Notes: generated by a model not told the origin, from the letters alone. A stretch of 64,000 nt of DNA from Branchiostoma floridae (GCF_000003815.2 NC_049980.1:17011613-17075612); one strand, 5' to 3'; positions 32,681 to 42,896 are shown, counted from the stretch's first letter. Numbers and translations are program-made.

Positions 32681-35600
32681 CTGGAGGAAAGGGACAAGAA
32701 AATACTGAAGCTTGTCAAAAAAGACAACAAGGTCCTCTACATTATCACCAATAATGAAACACTTCAAAATGCTGCTAGCCAAGATATTACAAAATTGACA
32801 GTTTCTCCAGTATCAAAAACCATATCACTGTTGTCAGTGGCCTTGAGACAAACAAACCTACAGAATGATTTCATTATCGTCTAATGACTGAAATGCTGCA
32901 TGTCATTCCTTAATAAGATGCACGTAACCTGCATGTACCTAGGAACAGGTAAGATACTAGCATTACCTTTTATTGACAGGGACATGTGTGATGAAAGGGC
33001 GGGGCTCTGACTGTCTCCTCCAATAGCTGTCGAGCGTGGGGAAGGAGCGGAGCTGGTACACGAACATGGAGCTGCTGCCACTCCCAGGGACGTACTCCTC
33101 ACCTGCATCCAGCAGGGAACCTGGCACAAACATGGACAGGAGAAATGAATATCAGTATCCTCTGGTCTAAAATGCTTTGTGAAATTTTCTTATTGGTCAA
33201 TTAGATAACTCAGTCTCAACATTGTTGTAGCATTTTGTAAAAATATGTATGAGCGTGTCATCTATCTATAATCTCAAGAATGGCTTCAAATGGGAGGGAT
33301 GTAAAAATTATTTTCATAAATTCATATATTCCCCAAACCCCACATATAATACACAATATATTAAGAATGGTAAAAATTCACTGCCAACCATAGGCTTGCT
33401 CTTCTATACAAGCAATTACATGCAGGACAGTGAGCTATTGCATGAAAATTTAAGTCCACAAGTCACCTTTGGCATAGAACATCTGCCCGTCTGCCCCAAA
33501 TGTACAGCATGGCTCCCAGGGGGAGGACAGGTAGTGGGTGGAAGGGAGGCCGATCTCACACAACACGTGGTTCTTCAGTACATCGTACATCAGCATCTGC
33601 CCATTCCTACGAACACACAGCACCTACAGACAACACATGCGTTCCCAAGATTGTCTTAAGTTAATGCTTGAGAAAGAAATGGTGTCTCATAAAACAGGAA
33701 CTGCAACTGTCAAGACTCAAGTAGTTTAATTCTTTCTCCATCTATAGCCCAGATTTTCTGTTCCTATCACAAAGACAGACAAGAGCAATTAATGGGGCTT
33801 TGATCAACCCTTTCTTTGTTCCATGCTATATAATTTGGATATAATCTGTATGTTACCAGCTATGAAACCTGAATGAATAATTCCTCACCACCTGTGGGAT
33901 GGCAGGGATAACCTGTACTGTGGTGAACCTTTCCGTGTCAGTGCTGGAGCTGCAGGGGAACAGAACGAGAAGTCAACGTGTGGAATGACCACATTTTTAG
34001 TATCTGAGCAGTTAACAACTCATTGGCACCCTTTATGTGCTGAAGGTATAAAACTGACTATAGGACAAGTGTGCAGAATTTTCCCCACCTGTCTAGTATA
34101 GTGACAGGTTCCATGTCTTCCTCCCCATGCCCACACCTGACCACAAACAGCGCTCCATCACTGCAGCCTGCCATGACCGCTGCTGAGGTAGGTGTGTCGT
34201 AAGGAGGGTGGGAGGGGGGCTTGTTGGGCAGCACGGCTGGGTTCAGGAAGCTCAGGTAGGTCACGCTGGCCTGGGTCTTCAGTTTCTTCACACACCTCTG
34301 CAAACCTGTAGTCATATGTACAGTAATAAATACTCAGTTGTTAGGACAAAATCAGAGATGGCAGACTTCACACCCTGCAAAAACACACACACAGTCAGGC
34401 ACACAAACAAAGTTACATTCTTCACCCCAAGAGAGTGAAGGGCTGTTATGGGTGTGTCGGCATGTGTTTCTATAGGGAGCGACATCTGCCATCTCTCATT
34501 TCATCTGGTTATTGATCCAGCTTCCATAGAAGACTGGCCTCTAAAATTATAGTCCACCCATTGCAATTTGGAACCCTGATTTGCACACACTTCCGATGGA
34601 AAGTTGTAACTGACACATTTATACTTATCATTTTTATAAATTCATATACAGTTGTAGTCAAAATTACTGACCTAGATATTTGTCCCAAACTGTGAGGGAG
34701 CCGTCCACCAGTCCCAAAGCCACCAGGGATGTGTCTGAGCTGACAGCACTGGCCGTGATGGTGCAGGTGTTGGGCCATACCAGGTCTGGCTTGTGCTCAA
34801 TGTCTACAAATAACATCAACATGAGGTGTCTTTTAGGTCAAATGCCACTTGATAAAAATACGCATGCACAGTAATCATACACATGTAGGAGGAAATGTAA
34901 GATTTCATCAAAGTACTGTGTATAGTCCTTGGCAGTTCCCAAATCTTTACAGATTTTAGGCTAATGTTTATCATACTTAATACTTGAGTCTCATGTGTTG
35001 GCTGCTTTTTATCTATATGCTTAACTTATGTGCAAAAATGTTCTGTGAGATCCAAGAGAATTTAAGGTTTGATATTAGAAAAATTGTTTTGCTACTTGAG
35101 AATAGGCTAGGGTACAGAATATTCAATACAACCTGTGATTAAAAAAATCTGCCAAGCAACAACTATTGCAGTTATACACAGGTGCATGCACATGTGAGGA
35201 CTACTGCACATAGTTGAAGCAGGTGATAAGGTGTTTTTTCCAGCTGTAGCTGATGCATAGGTGCATGTGCATGCACACAACTACAGTACAACAACCAAAC
35301 GCACATGATACTATCTTCTTGGTTTCCTCTCCCCCAACAAATGTGACCACTTTACCCTTTTGAGTCACCTGCTGCCTGTTTTCCCCTCCAGGGTCTGGAA
35401 CTTTACATTTATCAATGTTATGTATATATTGTGCTATTAATCCACTTGCATTAAGGCATCGGAAAAAATGCTGTGTTCCTGACTACCCAACCAATCCTAG
35501 CAAACACACCTGCCAACACTTACCCTTTTTGGGGAGGCTGGCGGGGGCATGTAAATATTCAATCTAATATCTGAGTGATGAAAATGATGTAGAATCATTT

Positions 35601-38600
35601 TGCAACATGATTTAATGTTTCTGTTGCATAAGAATGAGTGATACAAACACACCCATCAATCTAGGCATCTAGTTGACACCCTGTAATGTTAACCCCAATT
35701 TCTGCAGTACTGTAGTCAGAACACATCATTATTTTCCTAGATCCAATCAAACAATGTTTGGAGAACAGCATGTACAACAGGAGATAAATTAAAAATCAAA
35801 ATAATTCCCTTTTAGATGAAAATGAGAAAAAGAAAGAAATCAAAAACAAGGTTGTACACAATGTTGTACACAGAACAAGAATGATGACAAATCTCAGCTG
35901 GTACACTTTACCTTTGCCAGTCTTGAGGAGTGAGTAGAGAGCCAGGTTGTTGGAGCCGCTCCAGCGGACACACAGGGAGTTGACCTGTCCAGCCTGAGCC
36001 AGGTTATCCAGGCCTGCAGGCAGCATCTGTCCTCCTAGCAGGAAGTGGAAGGTTGGAGTCCTGTGGGAACAATAATGCCATCAATCCAGTCTGTTTACAG
36101 TAGCCAATCATACGTGGATGTCACCTGCAAAATAAACATCATCCATGCCTTGGTGAAGGTGAGGTAAGAGGTTTTGTCTGTTGTGATGTTTATTTGGTAT
36201 ACTACATTATCAATGTATGGAGCCTTGTTTAGTGCTGATCTCAATCTTGGTTTTTGATAAGCTCCATACAGACATACGATGGAGCATCTGCTCACCTACT
36301 GACATCCTCCTCCTCCTGCGGCAAATGGCGCACCTGTTGTTCGTGCACGACGTTGAAGACGGTCTTCCTCTGGTTCAGATGTTCCGCCAGCAGCACGTGG
36401 TTACCTCCCGTACCGATCACGTCACCCATGTCCACAGCCTTGTACGCGTCGTACGCACTCTTAGCACTGCTGCCTGTGTTATGTACATGTAACATCTTTA
36501 ATACTCCTACACTCGCCATGCTTCCTTACTTTCATCAATTATTTGGTCCTTTATAAGGGCCTTAATCAACATCTTAATCCTCCAAAAGGTGTCTCCTAAC
36601 GTTGCCTTTGGTTTTTAAAACACATAAGAGCATTGCAGTTATTTTACCATTCTCTGCTTTATTTAGTAATTATTACATACTGGTAATACTGGGGTTCATC
36701 TGAGTTAACAGTACACACCTGTCAGTTCAGGTGAGTTAACAGTACACACCTGTCAGTTCAGGTGAGTTAGCAGTACACACCAGTGTGTTCAGGTGAGTGA
36801 ACCTGTGTGTTCAGGTGAGTTAACAGTACACACCTGTCAGTTCAGGTGAGTGACCAGTATCCACCAGTGAGTGCAGGTGAGTTAACAGTACACACCTGTG
36901 AGTTCAGGTGAGTTAACAGTACACACCTGTCAGTTCAGGTGAGTTAACAGTACACACCTGTGAGTTCAGGTGAGTTAACAGTACACACCTGTCAGTTTGG
37001 GTGAGTTAACAGTACACACCTGTGAGTTCAGGTGAGTTAACAGTACACACCTGTCAGTTCGGTAGGTGGGCGTACTCTGAGAACCATCTGGGTTGGAGAG
37101 AACTTGATGTCGGGCCCTGCCAGCATGCTGCCCTGCCCTACGGACGGGGTCTGCCTGGGTACCTCGGAGGTGGGGGTTCCTGCACCACTCTTCCTGCCCT
37201 CCTCCCCCTCGGTAACCTGCCCTTCAGATGTCTCAGGGGCTGCTTCTCCGTATGTGGACTGGTCCTGCAAGGGGAGAAACATTGCAGCTAATGGTAAGTT
37301 TCAGGTATAACACATACAATGTATTAAGTGTGGAAAATGAGGGAAGAAATATCCTATTTTGGCCTGAACAATGAAATAAATGTTTCTCCAGAAACCATTT
37401 GGCTGAGAAGAAACAAACCCAAAGGCTATACAGTGCAAGTGATCATCTCTATATAAGGATCACCTGACCAAGGTGACCAACATTTTGTGGTCCCTTGAAT
37501 AGTTTTTCCTATTGACATCAAGAATCCTATCAAGAATCCTGTCTATAGTGAATACTTATCCACATAAATCCGGTATAAATGGTCCCCTGGGTGGCCTTCT
37601 TGGGCAGTTTTGACTGTGCACTAGTAAGAGACTGAGGAGTTGTGATTACCAGAGAAGCAGCATAAGCAGCCTTGAGTGCCTGTGCCTGAGCCTGCTCCAA
37701 CTCTCTCAGCCAGCTGTCCCTCGGCAGACGGTGAACCTCCAACCACACATCTTTCTCCTTGTCTGGAAAACACAGGACAACTTTTACATGTCTGCATTAT
37801 TTGAAATGCATTTTCTTCTACAGTAGTTCTACTATGTGATGAGGAGAGGGGGGGGGGCTGGTGTCTAAAGTTCACTGTTGAAACAAAGGTATGGTCCAAT
37901 TACAAAACACAATTTCAGTGTTATCATTTCACAGTAAGAGTTCATGGGGAAATGTTATCAGTATCAGTGCTCATCTAACATCCATACAAAAAACTCACTC
38001 TCAAGGGCAACTCCCACGTAGTCTCCTTCAGTTGACAGCTCACTCTTCACTGTAATAGTGCCCTCCTACAGGAAACAGAACAACAAGGTTCAGACTACAT
38101 GGACTATAGCTGTGTGTTTATTAATACAGTCTAACTTGGTTGGGCAATCTTTCACAGGCAACCACCTCCAGTCACAAGCCACATTAGGCCCATCTATTTT
38201 TACAGTAACATAGTTAACCCACCCTGTCATGAACAACCACCTGTCTTCAGCAACCATTTTTCCTCAGTTTCTTTGACTGGCTGTTGAATTCAGGTTTGAC
38301 TGCAAATGACTAGATGCAAATTGCAAATATGTAACTGTCTACAATACCATGCCTTTACCAAACCTCAAAAAGAGATAAAACAGGGACAAACCTGCTCGTT
38401 GAGCTGCTTGATGAAGTAGAACCTCTCGTTAGAGAACAGCAGCAGACGGGAGGCACCTGTGAGTTGGTAAAACAAGTATTAGTAGCACATAGTGTATGGC
38501 ACACTGTTGTAAAAAACATAATATATAATGCTCTGCAGAACAAAATGCTCATTATAAGTGAGGTACATGGATTCATTAATAGCTTAATCAGGTTGAAATG

Positions 38601-40672
38601 TCATTGTAAAATAAGGTTCTTAATTACACTAACTTTAAACAAGTTTAACTTGGTCAGCATTCTGTCACCTTGCAGCAAGGATTAGCAGAGTTCCTTAGAC
38701 CCTGAGAAAGGTGACTGTCAGTTATCATGGTGTTGGCCAGGTGAAAGTTAGTTGTGTAATAAATACCATATTTTCAAAGAAGGTTCTTGTGTTGGGTCAT
38801 GTTGCATTGCGTTCTGTTGTATTAAATTGTTTTGTGTAGTTTAGAGTTTTGTTGTTTTGTGTTGCATTCTGCTGCATTCTGCTGCATTCTGCTGCATTGT
38901 GTTGGGGACCACATAGAAATCCACAAGTCTCTGATGCAGACAAGACATACTGTAAATGCAGAAACTTTTGCGGTGGTTTAATGTTCACGGTTTTCGCGGT
39001 GGCTGCTTCACTGTGAACTTAGAACCACTGTGAACATTTTTCCATGGCAGTAAGAGAATACAGTGCATGGTGCTACCGCGAACTTAAACCCACTGCGAAA
39101 AGTCTTTTTTCCCGCTACCGCAAAATTAAATCCCCGCAAACTTAAATGCATTTACAGTTCATTCATGTAGACTATCCTCATGACCTCACAACTCACCCAT
39201 GTCATCCACAGTGGACAGCAGGTACATCTGCACCCCTACCAGGCTGACCTTCAGACTGGTGACCTCTACAGTCTCCTCCCACACAGCCAGGGTCACCTGA
39301 CTTACAGCATCGAAGGCTGCCAGGCCGGTCGGCAGGCCAACAAAGATGTACCGTCCATCCACACTGTGGGCCATGCAGTGGGTCTTACCGTGCTCCTTAG
39401 TGGGAAATATCACATGTGGTTAGATGTCTTACCTATAGTTCCATCAGCAACTGATCATCATTAGCAAGTTTAAAAGATTCCATGAGTTACTTTGGCACCT
39501 GGAAAATGAGTCACTTTGATATCTAGAGTCATATATAAATTTGCATTTGAAGAGTGTGGTGAGACGTATGTGGGAGAAACGGAAAGATCGCTAGGGGAAC
39601 GGACTACCAAACACCAAAAGTCCCTAGATCGCCTGGACGGCAAATCCGCGATTAGCCAACACCACCTCCAATCACGTCACTTGGTCACTACCAAGCCCAT
39701 CTCGGACAACATAGACATTATTGACTTAGAAGCACGCAATGCACATAGAAAGATTAAGGAGGCCATCCATATTCAACTAGAGGCTGCGAAGTTGAACCGG
39801 ACTGAGGGTTGGGAGCTGCCCAAGTGCTACCTACCCCTTCTCCGCAAGGAGGCGGGGGGAGGGGGCAGATGATCCACGCAAGCCTGACCTAGTTTCGTGT
39901 TCTCTCGCGAGAACTGAGATTAGGTCATTCCCCTGACGACGATGTACTGATAGACATCGAAAATTTGGGAGGTATGTAATGTACCTTTTCAAAAACAGTC
40001 ATTGATTGATGAAAATTGCTGATCAGGACAGTCTGGCACCAGGTCCAGGAGGGTCAACCCTAACCCTGGACTATGAACCATATCATACCTGCATCTGGAC
40101 AGGACACTCGTACAGCGGAGGTCGAACCCTGCTGCCGTCCTGCATGCGTGCCTCCTCACGCTCACTGACGATGTCCCACACATCCTCCAGTAGTTGGAAC
40201 AGCACCTTGTGAGGCAGGAGAGGGGTGTGTGTGAGTGTGAGTGTTTATCTATATGTTCGACTTTTTGATGGGCTTTGGGAACAGGGTGTTTTTTTTTCCC
40301 GCTCAGCAAATCAGTTCTATTGCAACTGGCTTTTTGTGGTTGCACCTTGAATGTAGACTTGTTCTCTTTGAAATGTGCCAAATGCTGTTGCCAGCCTTTA
40401 CGACTTGATATGGAGCCAATACCACTGCTTTTCCACTTTTTCACATTGGTCGGATTTCAGTGAGAACGCCCTTGTACGGAAAAATTACCAACGCTCTGTA
40501 CCATAAGCTATCAAATGAAAAACAAGTGAACCTTGTCTATCATGCGGAAGGGCTGCGGTAACGGGTCGTACAACTGCTCGGGGTCCGTCAGGAACTCTTC
40601 TTCATCACTGTCCCTGGAGCTGAGGGAGGGAGGGGGGATATCCAACCCGCCCTTCCGTATAAAAACCGGCAT
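32515..40672 (-). CDS. WDR93: WD repeat-containing protein 93, complete 15-exon gene
   Basis: Ciliary/axonemal WD-repeat protein; in vertebrates it is expressed in ciliated cells and testis. All 15 exons (listed) join in phase to 709 aa (human about 686). Colinear blocks: an acidic N-terminus ending [20 protein letters not shown] (residues 28-47), the [17 protein letters not shown] helix, [20 protein letters not shown] (first beta-propeller blade), [32 protein letters not shown], an [10 protein letters not shown] ending (about 450-457), [27 protein letters not shown], and a basic C-terminal helix ([20 protein letters not shown]). An inserted low-complexity Glu/Gly/Pro segment fills residues 235-290. 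Intron 2 carries a Penelope-like fragment, intron 3 a MITE, and intron 7 a minisatellite starting at the donor. I found no lost exon or frameshift. Confidence 0.94.
32967..33120 (-). CDS. WDR93: WDR93 exon 14
   Basis: Residues 604-654 plus two bases, [20 protein letters not shown] then HVPVNK. Acceptor TTGTGCCAG, donor GTAATG, phase 2. Confidence 0.9.
33467..33623 (-). CDS. WDR93: WDR93 exon 13
   Basis: Residues 552-603 plus one base, [20 protein letters not shown] then [20 protein letters not shown]. Acceptor GTCTGTAG, donor GTGACT, phase 1. Confidence 0.93.
33889..33949 (-). CDS. WDR93: WDR93 exon 12
   Basis: Residues 531-551, [20 protein letters not shown] plus Val. Two donors three bases apart are possible (GTGGTG or GTGAGG). 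The second was chosen because it is nearer consensus and gives the extra Val needed to match the vertebrate spacing PA(L/I)P..VL.....NG. Confidence 0.88.
34089..34305 (-). CDS. WDR93: WDR93 exon 11
   Basis: Residues 459-530 plus two bases, [20 protein letters not shown] then [20 protein letters not shown]. Acceptor GACTACAG, donor GTGGGG, phase 2. Confidence 0.9.
34672..34803 (-). CDS. WDR93: WDR93 exon 10
   Basis: Residues 415-458 plus one base, [20 protein letters not shown] then [18 protein letters not shown], a complete WD-blade ending. Acceptor TTATTTGTAG, donor GTCAGT, phase 1. Confidence 0.93.
   Translation of the reverse strand, partial: TLSTSQTWYGPTPAPSRPVLSAQTHPWWLWDWWTAPSQFGTNI
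35912..36060 (-). CDS. WDR93: WDR93 exon 9
   Basis: Residues 365-414 plus one base, [20 protein letters not shown] then [20 protein letters not shown]. Acceptor TTCCCACAG, donor GTAAAG, phase 1. Confidence 0.93.
36296..36473 (-). CDS. WDR93: WDR93 exon 8
   Basis: Residues 306-364 plus two bases, [20 protein letters not shown] then [13 protein letters not shown] and LPQEEEDVS. Acceptor ATAACACAG, donor GTGAGC, phase 2. Confidence 0.9.
36698..37066. repeat. 31-bp minisatellite (~12 copies) spanning the WDR93 exon 7 splice donor
   Basis: Unit GAGTTAACAGTACACACCTG + TCAGTTCAGGT, 31 bp, about 12 copies with one shortened and two divergent units (36780-36880). It runs through intron 7 and into exon 7. 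On the minus strand six units carry GACAG/GTGTGTACTG; the rightmost one is the donor actually used by exon 7. Most units also contain CAGGTGAGT on the plus strand, a consensus donor in the antisense direction. Confidence 0.93.
37051..37264 (-). CDS. WDR93: WDR93 exon 7
   Basis: Residues 235-305 plus one base. It begins with a Glu/Gly/Thr/Pro-rich linker and ends [16 protein letters not shown], which matches the conserved LLLKIKPPKPITG region. Acceptor CCTTGCAG; the donor ACAG/GTGTGT sits at the edge of the minisatellite, and the last ten coding bases (GAACTGACAG) are part of the repeat unit. Confidence 0.9.
37650..37762 (-). CDS. WDR93: WDR93 exon 6
   Basis: Residues 197-234, [20 protein letters not shown] then an Ala/Gln-rich helix. 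Acceptor TTTTCCAG, donor GTAATC, phase 0. This motif is one of the clearest WDR93 identifiers. Confidence 0.92.
37999..38065 (-). CDS. WDR93: WDR93 exon 5
   Basis: Residues 175-196 plus one base, [20 protein letters not shown]. Acceptor TTCCTGTAG, donor GTGAGT, phase 1. Confidence 0.9.
38392..38456 (-). CDS. WDR93: WDR93 exon 4
   Basis: Residues 153-174, [20 protein letters not shown]. Acceptor CAACTCACAG, donor GTTTGT; enters in phase 1, leaves in phase 0. Confidence 0.9.
38949..39158. mobile_element. 210-bp MITE in WDR93 intron 3
   Basis: Perfect 12-bp inverted ends ACTGTAAATGCA / TGCATTTACAGT. Inside, each half carries GCGGT, TTCAC and TTAAA phrases in mirrored order (AACTTTTGCGGTGG near the left, CCGCTACCGCAAAATT near the right), so the whole element is an imperfect palindrome. 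There is no coding capacity. It is typical of non-autonomous DNA transposons common in marine invertebrate genomes. Confidence 0.75.
39197..39395 (-). CDS. WDR93: WDR93 exon 3
   Basis: Residues 87-152 plus one base, [20 protein letters not shown] then [12 protein letters not shown] and STVDDMG. Acceptor CCACTAAG, donor GTGAGT, phase 1. Confidence 0.93.
39530..39990 (+). mobile_element. Penelope-like retroelement fragment (GIY-YIG endonuclease C-terminus)
   Basis: The open frame to the stop at 39872 reads [20 protein letters not shown], then [25 protein letters not shown], and [20 protein letters not shown]. These are the GIY-YIG nuclease landmarks of Penelope-like elements: the VIY/YVG strand pair, the following Arg, the His of the KH block, and the catalytic Glu in the LE helix. 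The reverse transcriptase is absent, so this is a 5'-truncated copy; the frame begins abruptly near 39530. About 120 bp of 3' tail follow, with TCTCGCGAGA at 39903-39912 and a CTGACGA..GAAA hairpin at 39933-39962. The frame is intact and only modestly decayed, suggesting a fairly young insertion. It is not a domesticated exon as far as can be seen. Confidence 0.85.
40089..40205 (-). CDS. WDR93: WDR93 exon 2
   Basis: Residues 48-86, [20 protein letters not shown] to YECPVQMQ. Acceptor CTCACAAG, donor GTATGA, phase 0. Confidence 0.9.
40532..40672 (-). CDS. WDR93: WDR93 exon 1
   Basis: Residues 1-47, from [15 protein letters not shown] to [11 protein letters not shown] at 40672, donor AAG/GTTCAC, phase 0. 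The [13 protein letters not shown] block matches the vertebrate N-terminus. Confidence 0.94.
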
Positions 40673-40848
40673 TTTCTCAGCAAAATTTCAGAAAACAGCC
40701 CCAAATTTAATTTGTGTTGAAAGCCCGTATGTTAAAAGATACCAGGCTCCAAAATCTTGAACGTCAGCTGCTAGGAGAAGCTTTGAGTGCGAACTGAAAA
40801 TAAACCACTCTTCGGGACATGAATTATTTCGGATAATCCGCCATCTTT

Positions 40849-40862
40849 GCAACCAAGGCGAC
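40849..40862 (-). promoter_or_regulatory. X-box-like site upstream of WDR93
   Basis: GCAACCAAGGCGAC, 177-190 bp upstream of the WDR93 ATG, matches 9 of 14 positions of the palindromic RFX/X-box consensus GTTGCCATGGCAAC. Ciliary genes are often controlled by RFX and FOXJ1, so the position is right, but the match is weak. Confidence 0.25.
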
Positions 40863-41040
40863 AGTATACAGTGCAAGTCACGTGAGTAAAAATCATTGAC
40901 CCTTTCTTTTGGATTTATCAACACTAAAAAAAGTTATAATTATGCATGTGAGCATTTTTTTTGTGCTTTGAATGGAAAGGATGCTGTGTGAATACTTGAA
41001 AAGACGTAAATTATGACTTGTAGGCCATCACCATGACATT

Positions 41041-41050
41041 TCTCGCGAGA
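41041..41050. promoter_or_regulatory. TCTCGCGAGA palindrome upstream of WDR93
   Basis: A perfect 10-bp palindrome 369 bp upstream of the WDR93 start codon. This sequence is a known CpG-promoter element in animals. The same 10-mer also occurs in the Penelope-like tail at 39903-39912, so a transposon origin cannot be excluded. Confidence 0.3.
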
Positions 41051-42360
41051 TTTAAAACGTGAGCAGCTGCTGATAAGATGCATGTCAGTATTACTGCAAT
41101 GCAAGCTTGAATCGCTAGGAAGCGTTAATGAGCGGCTAGTTACATGGCTAACAACTAAAAGCTAAAGTGGCAGTTTGCCGTTTAACATTTGAAAATCATT
41201 CACTTTGTTAAAACGTTCTCTAGTCTTATTTCAGATTATCGATATCGTATTTTGAGCATTCTCAGTTTGCCTAATAAAACTCCCAGTTTATAATTTCCCT
41301 ATTATAAAGTGAATTGACCTCGCATTATAAAGTAGGTTTACGGACTAGTCTGACTTTATATCCGATATCCTCTACAGCTATCAAACCATCTGTCGTCATA
41401 GCATTGCATAATGATTTACATCACACCGGTGACAGCGTTTCTGTATCAAACTATTGCTTGACTCGCATTTTGCCTAATCTCCAGGAAGATTTACCAGTGA
41501 CATAAGATAGTATCAAGGCTGACCAAAGAGTAAAGCGGCCGAAGGGAATCAGTCGGCCTCTTGCCGGAGATTATATTTGCCCCCCTCGGCCTTCCTTATT
41601 TGATTCTCGCTGGATACATTAGTTAAGTCTGATTGGACCAATAACATGTCTTAGCAAAGACAATTGGTTTATGTGAGAGTGCGTCACGGTACGGGTAAAG
41701 GTTGACTGAAGAGTTTCACGATCGAGCACGCTGTAGGTACAATAAACATCGTGTGTTTCAAATCAAGGCTGGCGATAACGTTATGACGTAATTAAGACCG
41801 GTAATACAAGAAGGCGTTTCAGAATGATCATGTTTGTTTCAGTGTCATCATTTCCAGGAATACATTGGGAAAATTTGGCCCTTTATCAACAGATCCCTGT
41901 CAACTTGGCCCAACACCCTATTCACTATTCACTTTCAGATATCGGCGACGCCCTAGCTGGTCAACTCAGCCAGGCAGGGCTGAGGTTAGGGTAAGGCAGT
42001 TAGGGTTTAGGGTGTTGGAACAAGTTGGTTGTGATTAGCCATGGGCTGATGAGTTGGTAAACGGCTGAAGCGTCCGACACTGTCCAGAAGAGAATGTAAC
42101 CGACCCTTACAACTTGACAGCCTCAGCTCCTTACCGCAGTACAGTGCGTGCGTATAATGTACTGTGGAAAAGCCACCCTGAAGTTGTGACGACTACATGT
42201 AGCACTTACAATCGTTAATGTAAATCCTTGATAGTGCGGAACGAGTGGAGTGCTTTTAATGCATCGATCGCACAGAGACCTCGTTTCTTGGAAAGAGTCC
42301 CCAAATCCGCTCTAAAGGTTTAGGGAACGAGACAATGTTAATAGTATAGAAAACCTCTTT

Positions 42361-42442
42361 TAATGAATGAATGAAGACCTTTATTGTACAATTTTGCCCA
42401 ACCGGGCTAAGTAATACTTAACACTAGATATATATCAATTGT
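42361..42442 (-). mobile_element. Non-LTR retrotransposon 3'-tail fragment, copy 2
   Basis: TAATGAATGAATGAAGACCT then TTATTGTAC..TTTTGCCC..CGGGCTAAGTA and CAATTGTT. This is the same family as the fragment at 19601-19672 but better preserved. On the minus strand it reads as a 3' end with AATAAA followed by an ATTC tail. Confidence 0.6.
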
Positions 42443-42823
42443 TCGCTGCTGAATGACAACTGGAAATCAGTTTAGGGGCTAAAGTCAGAAAGCAATTTGC
42501 CAAGGACCAGAAGCATTGCTTCTGGCAGCGTGTGTGCTGCAAGCAACAGCTTTATGAGGTAAATATGTCTAGTCAAGGCATTGCGTTTCGTAGAACTACT
42601 TAGAACTAGCTGTGGGAGTAACATATTGCCACGGTTGGTTGACTGCCAAAAACTAGGAATGAGTTTAACAATGAGTATGCTTCGATAAGACAAGGCCAGT
42701 CCTTAGAGGGAGATTTCATCTTTAACAACACTGACAACATAAGTTCCAATGGCCCATGGCATATTGAAGGCTATTGAACCCGTGGCCCATAGCATATGAA
42801 AGAAACCTTTGAAATCGGGATTG

Positions 42824-42896
42824 ATATTCCACCCCCACCAAAAAGCGCTATCGCTCTTTGCAGCACGACGGCGAGCGTCTGCAAAGGGTGGAATAT
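42824..42896. repeat. Hairpin with an interrupted 18-bp inverted repeat
   Basis: The right arm CTGCAAAGGGTGGAATAT is continuous. Its complement on the left is split as ATATTCCACCC (42824-42834) and CTTTGCAG (42855-42863 region), sharing the junction, with about 20 bp inserted between them. The loop is GC-rich. Confidence 0.7.

Larger units (their letters stand above)
39197..40205. other. WDR93 intron 2 and flanking exons: nested retroelement context
   Basis: Intron 2 spans 39396-40088. A Penelope-like fragment at about 39530-39990 fills two thirds of it and is oriented opposite to WDR93. The exon 2 and exon 3 splice sites are intact on both sides. Confidence 0.7.

Noticed and set aside
36698..37066. 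Regularly spaced 31-bp repeats resembling a CRISPR array
   Set aside because: Units are directly abutting with no unique spacers, and lie in an intron of an animal gene; this is a minisatellite.
37530..37649. Extension of WDR93 exon 6 through an open intron frame
   Set aside because: The donor CTG/GTAATC gives a phase-0 join to exon 7 and matches the family; the extension has no match.
41970..42020. Interstitial telomere (TTAGGG)n
   Set aside because: Only three or four non-contiguous TAGGG phrases; not an array.
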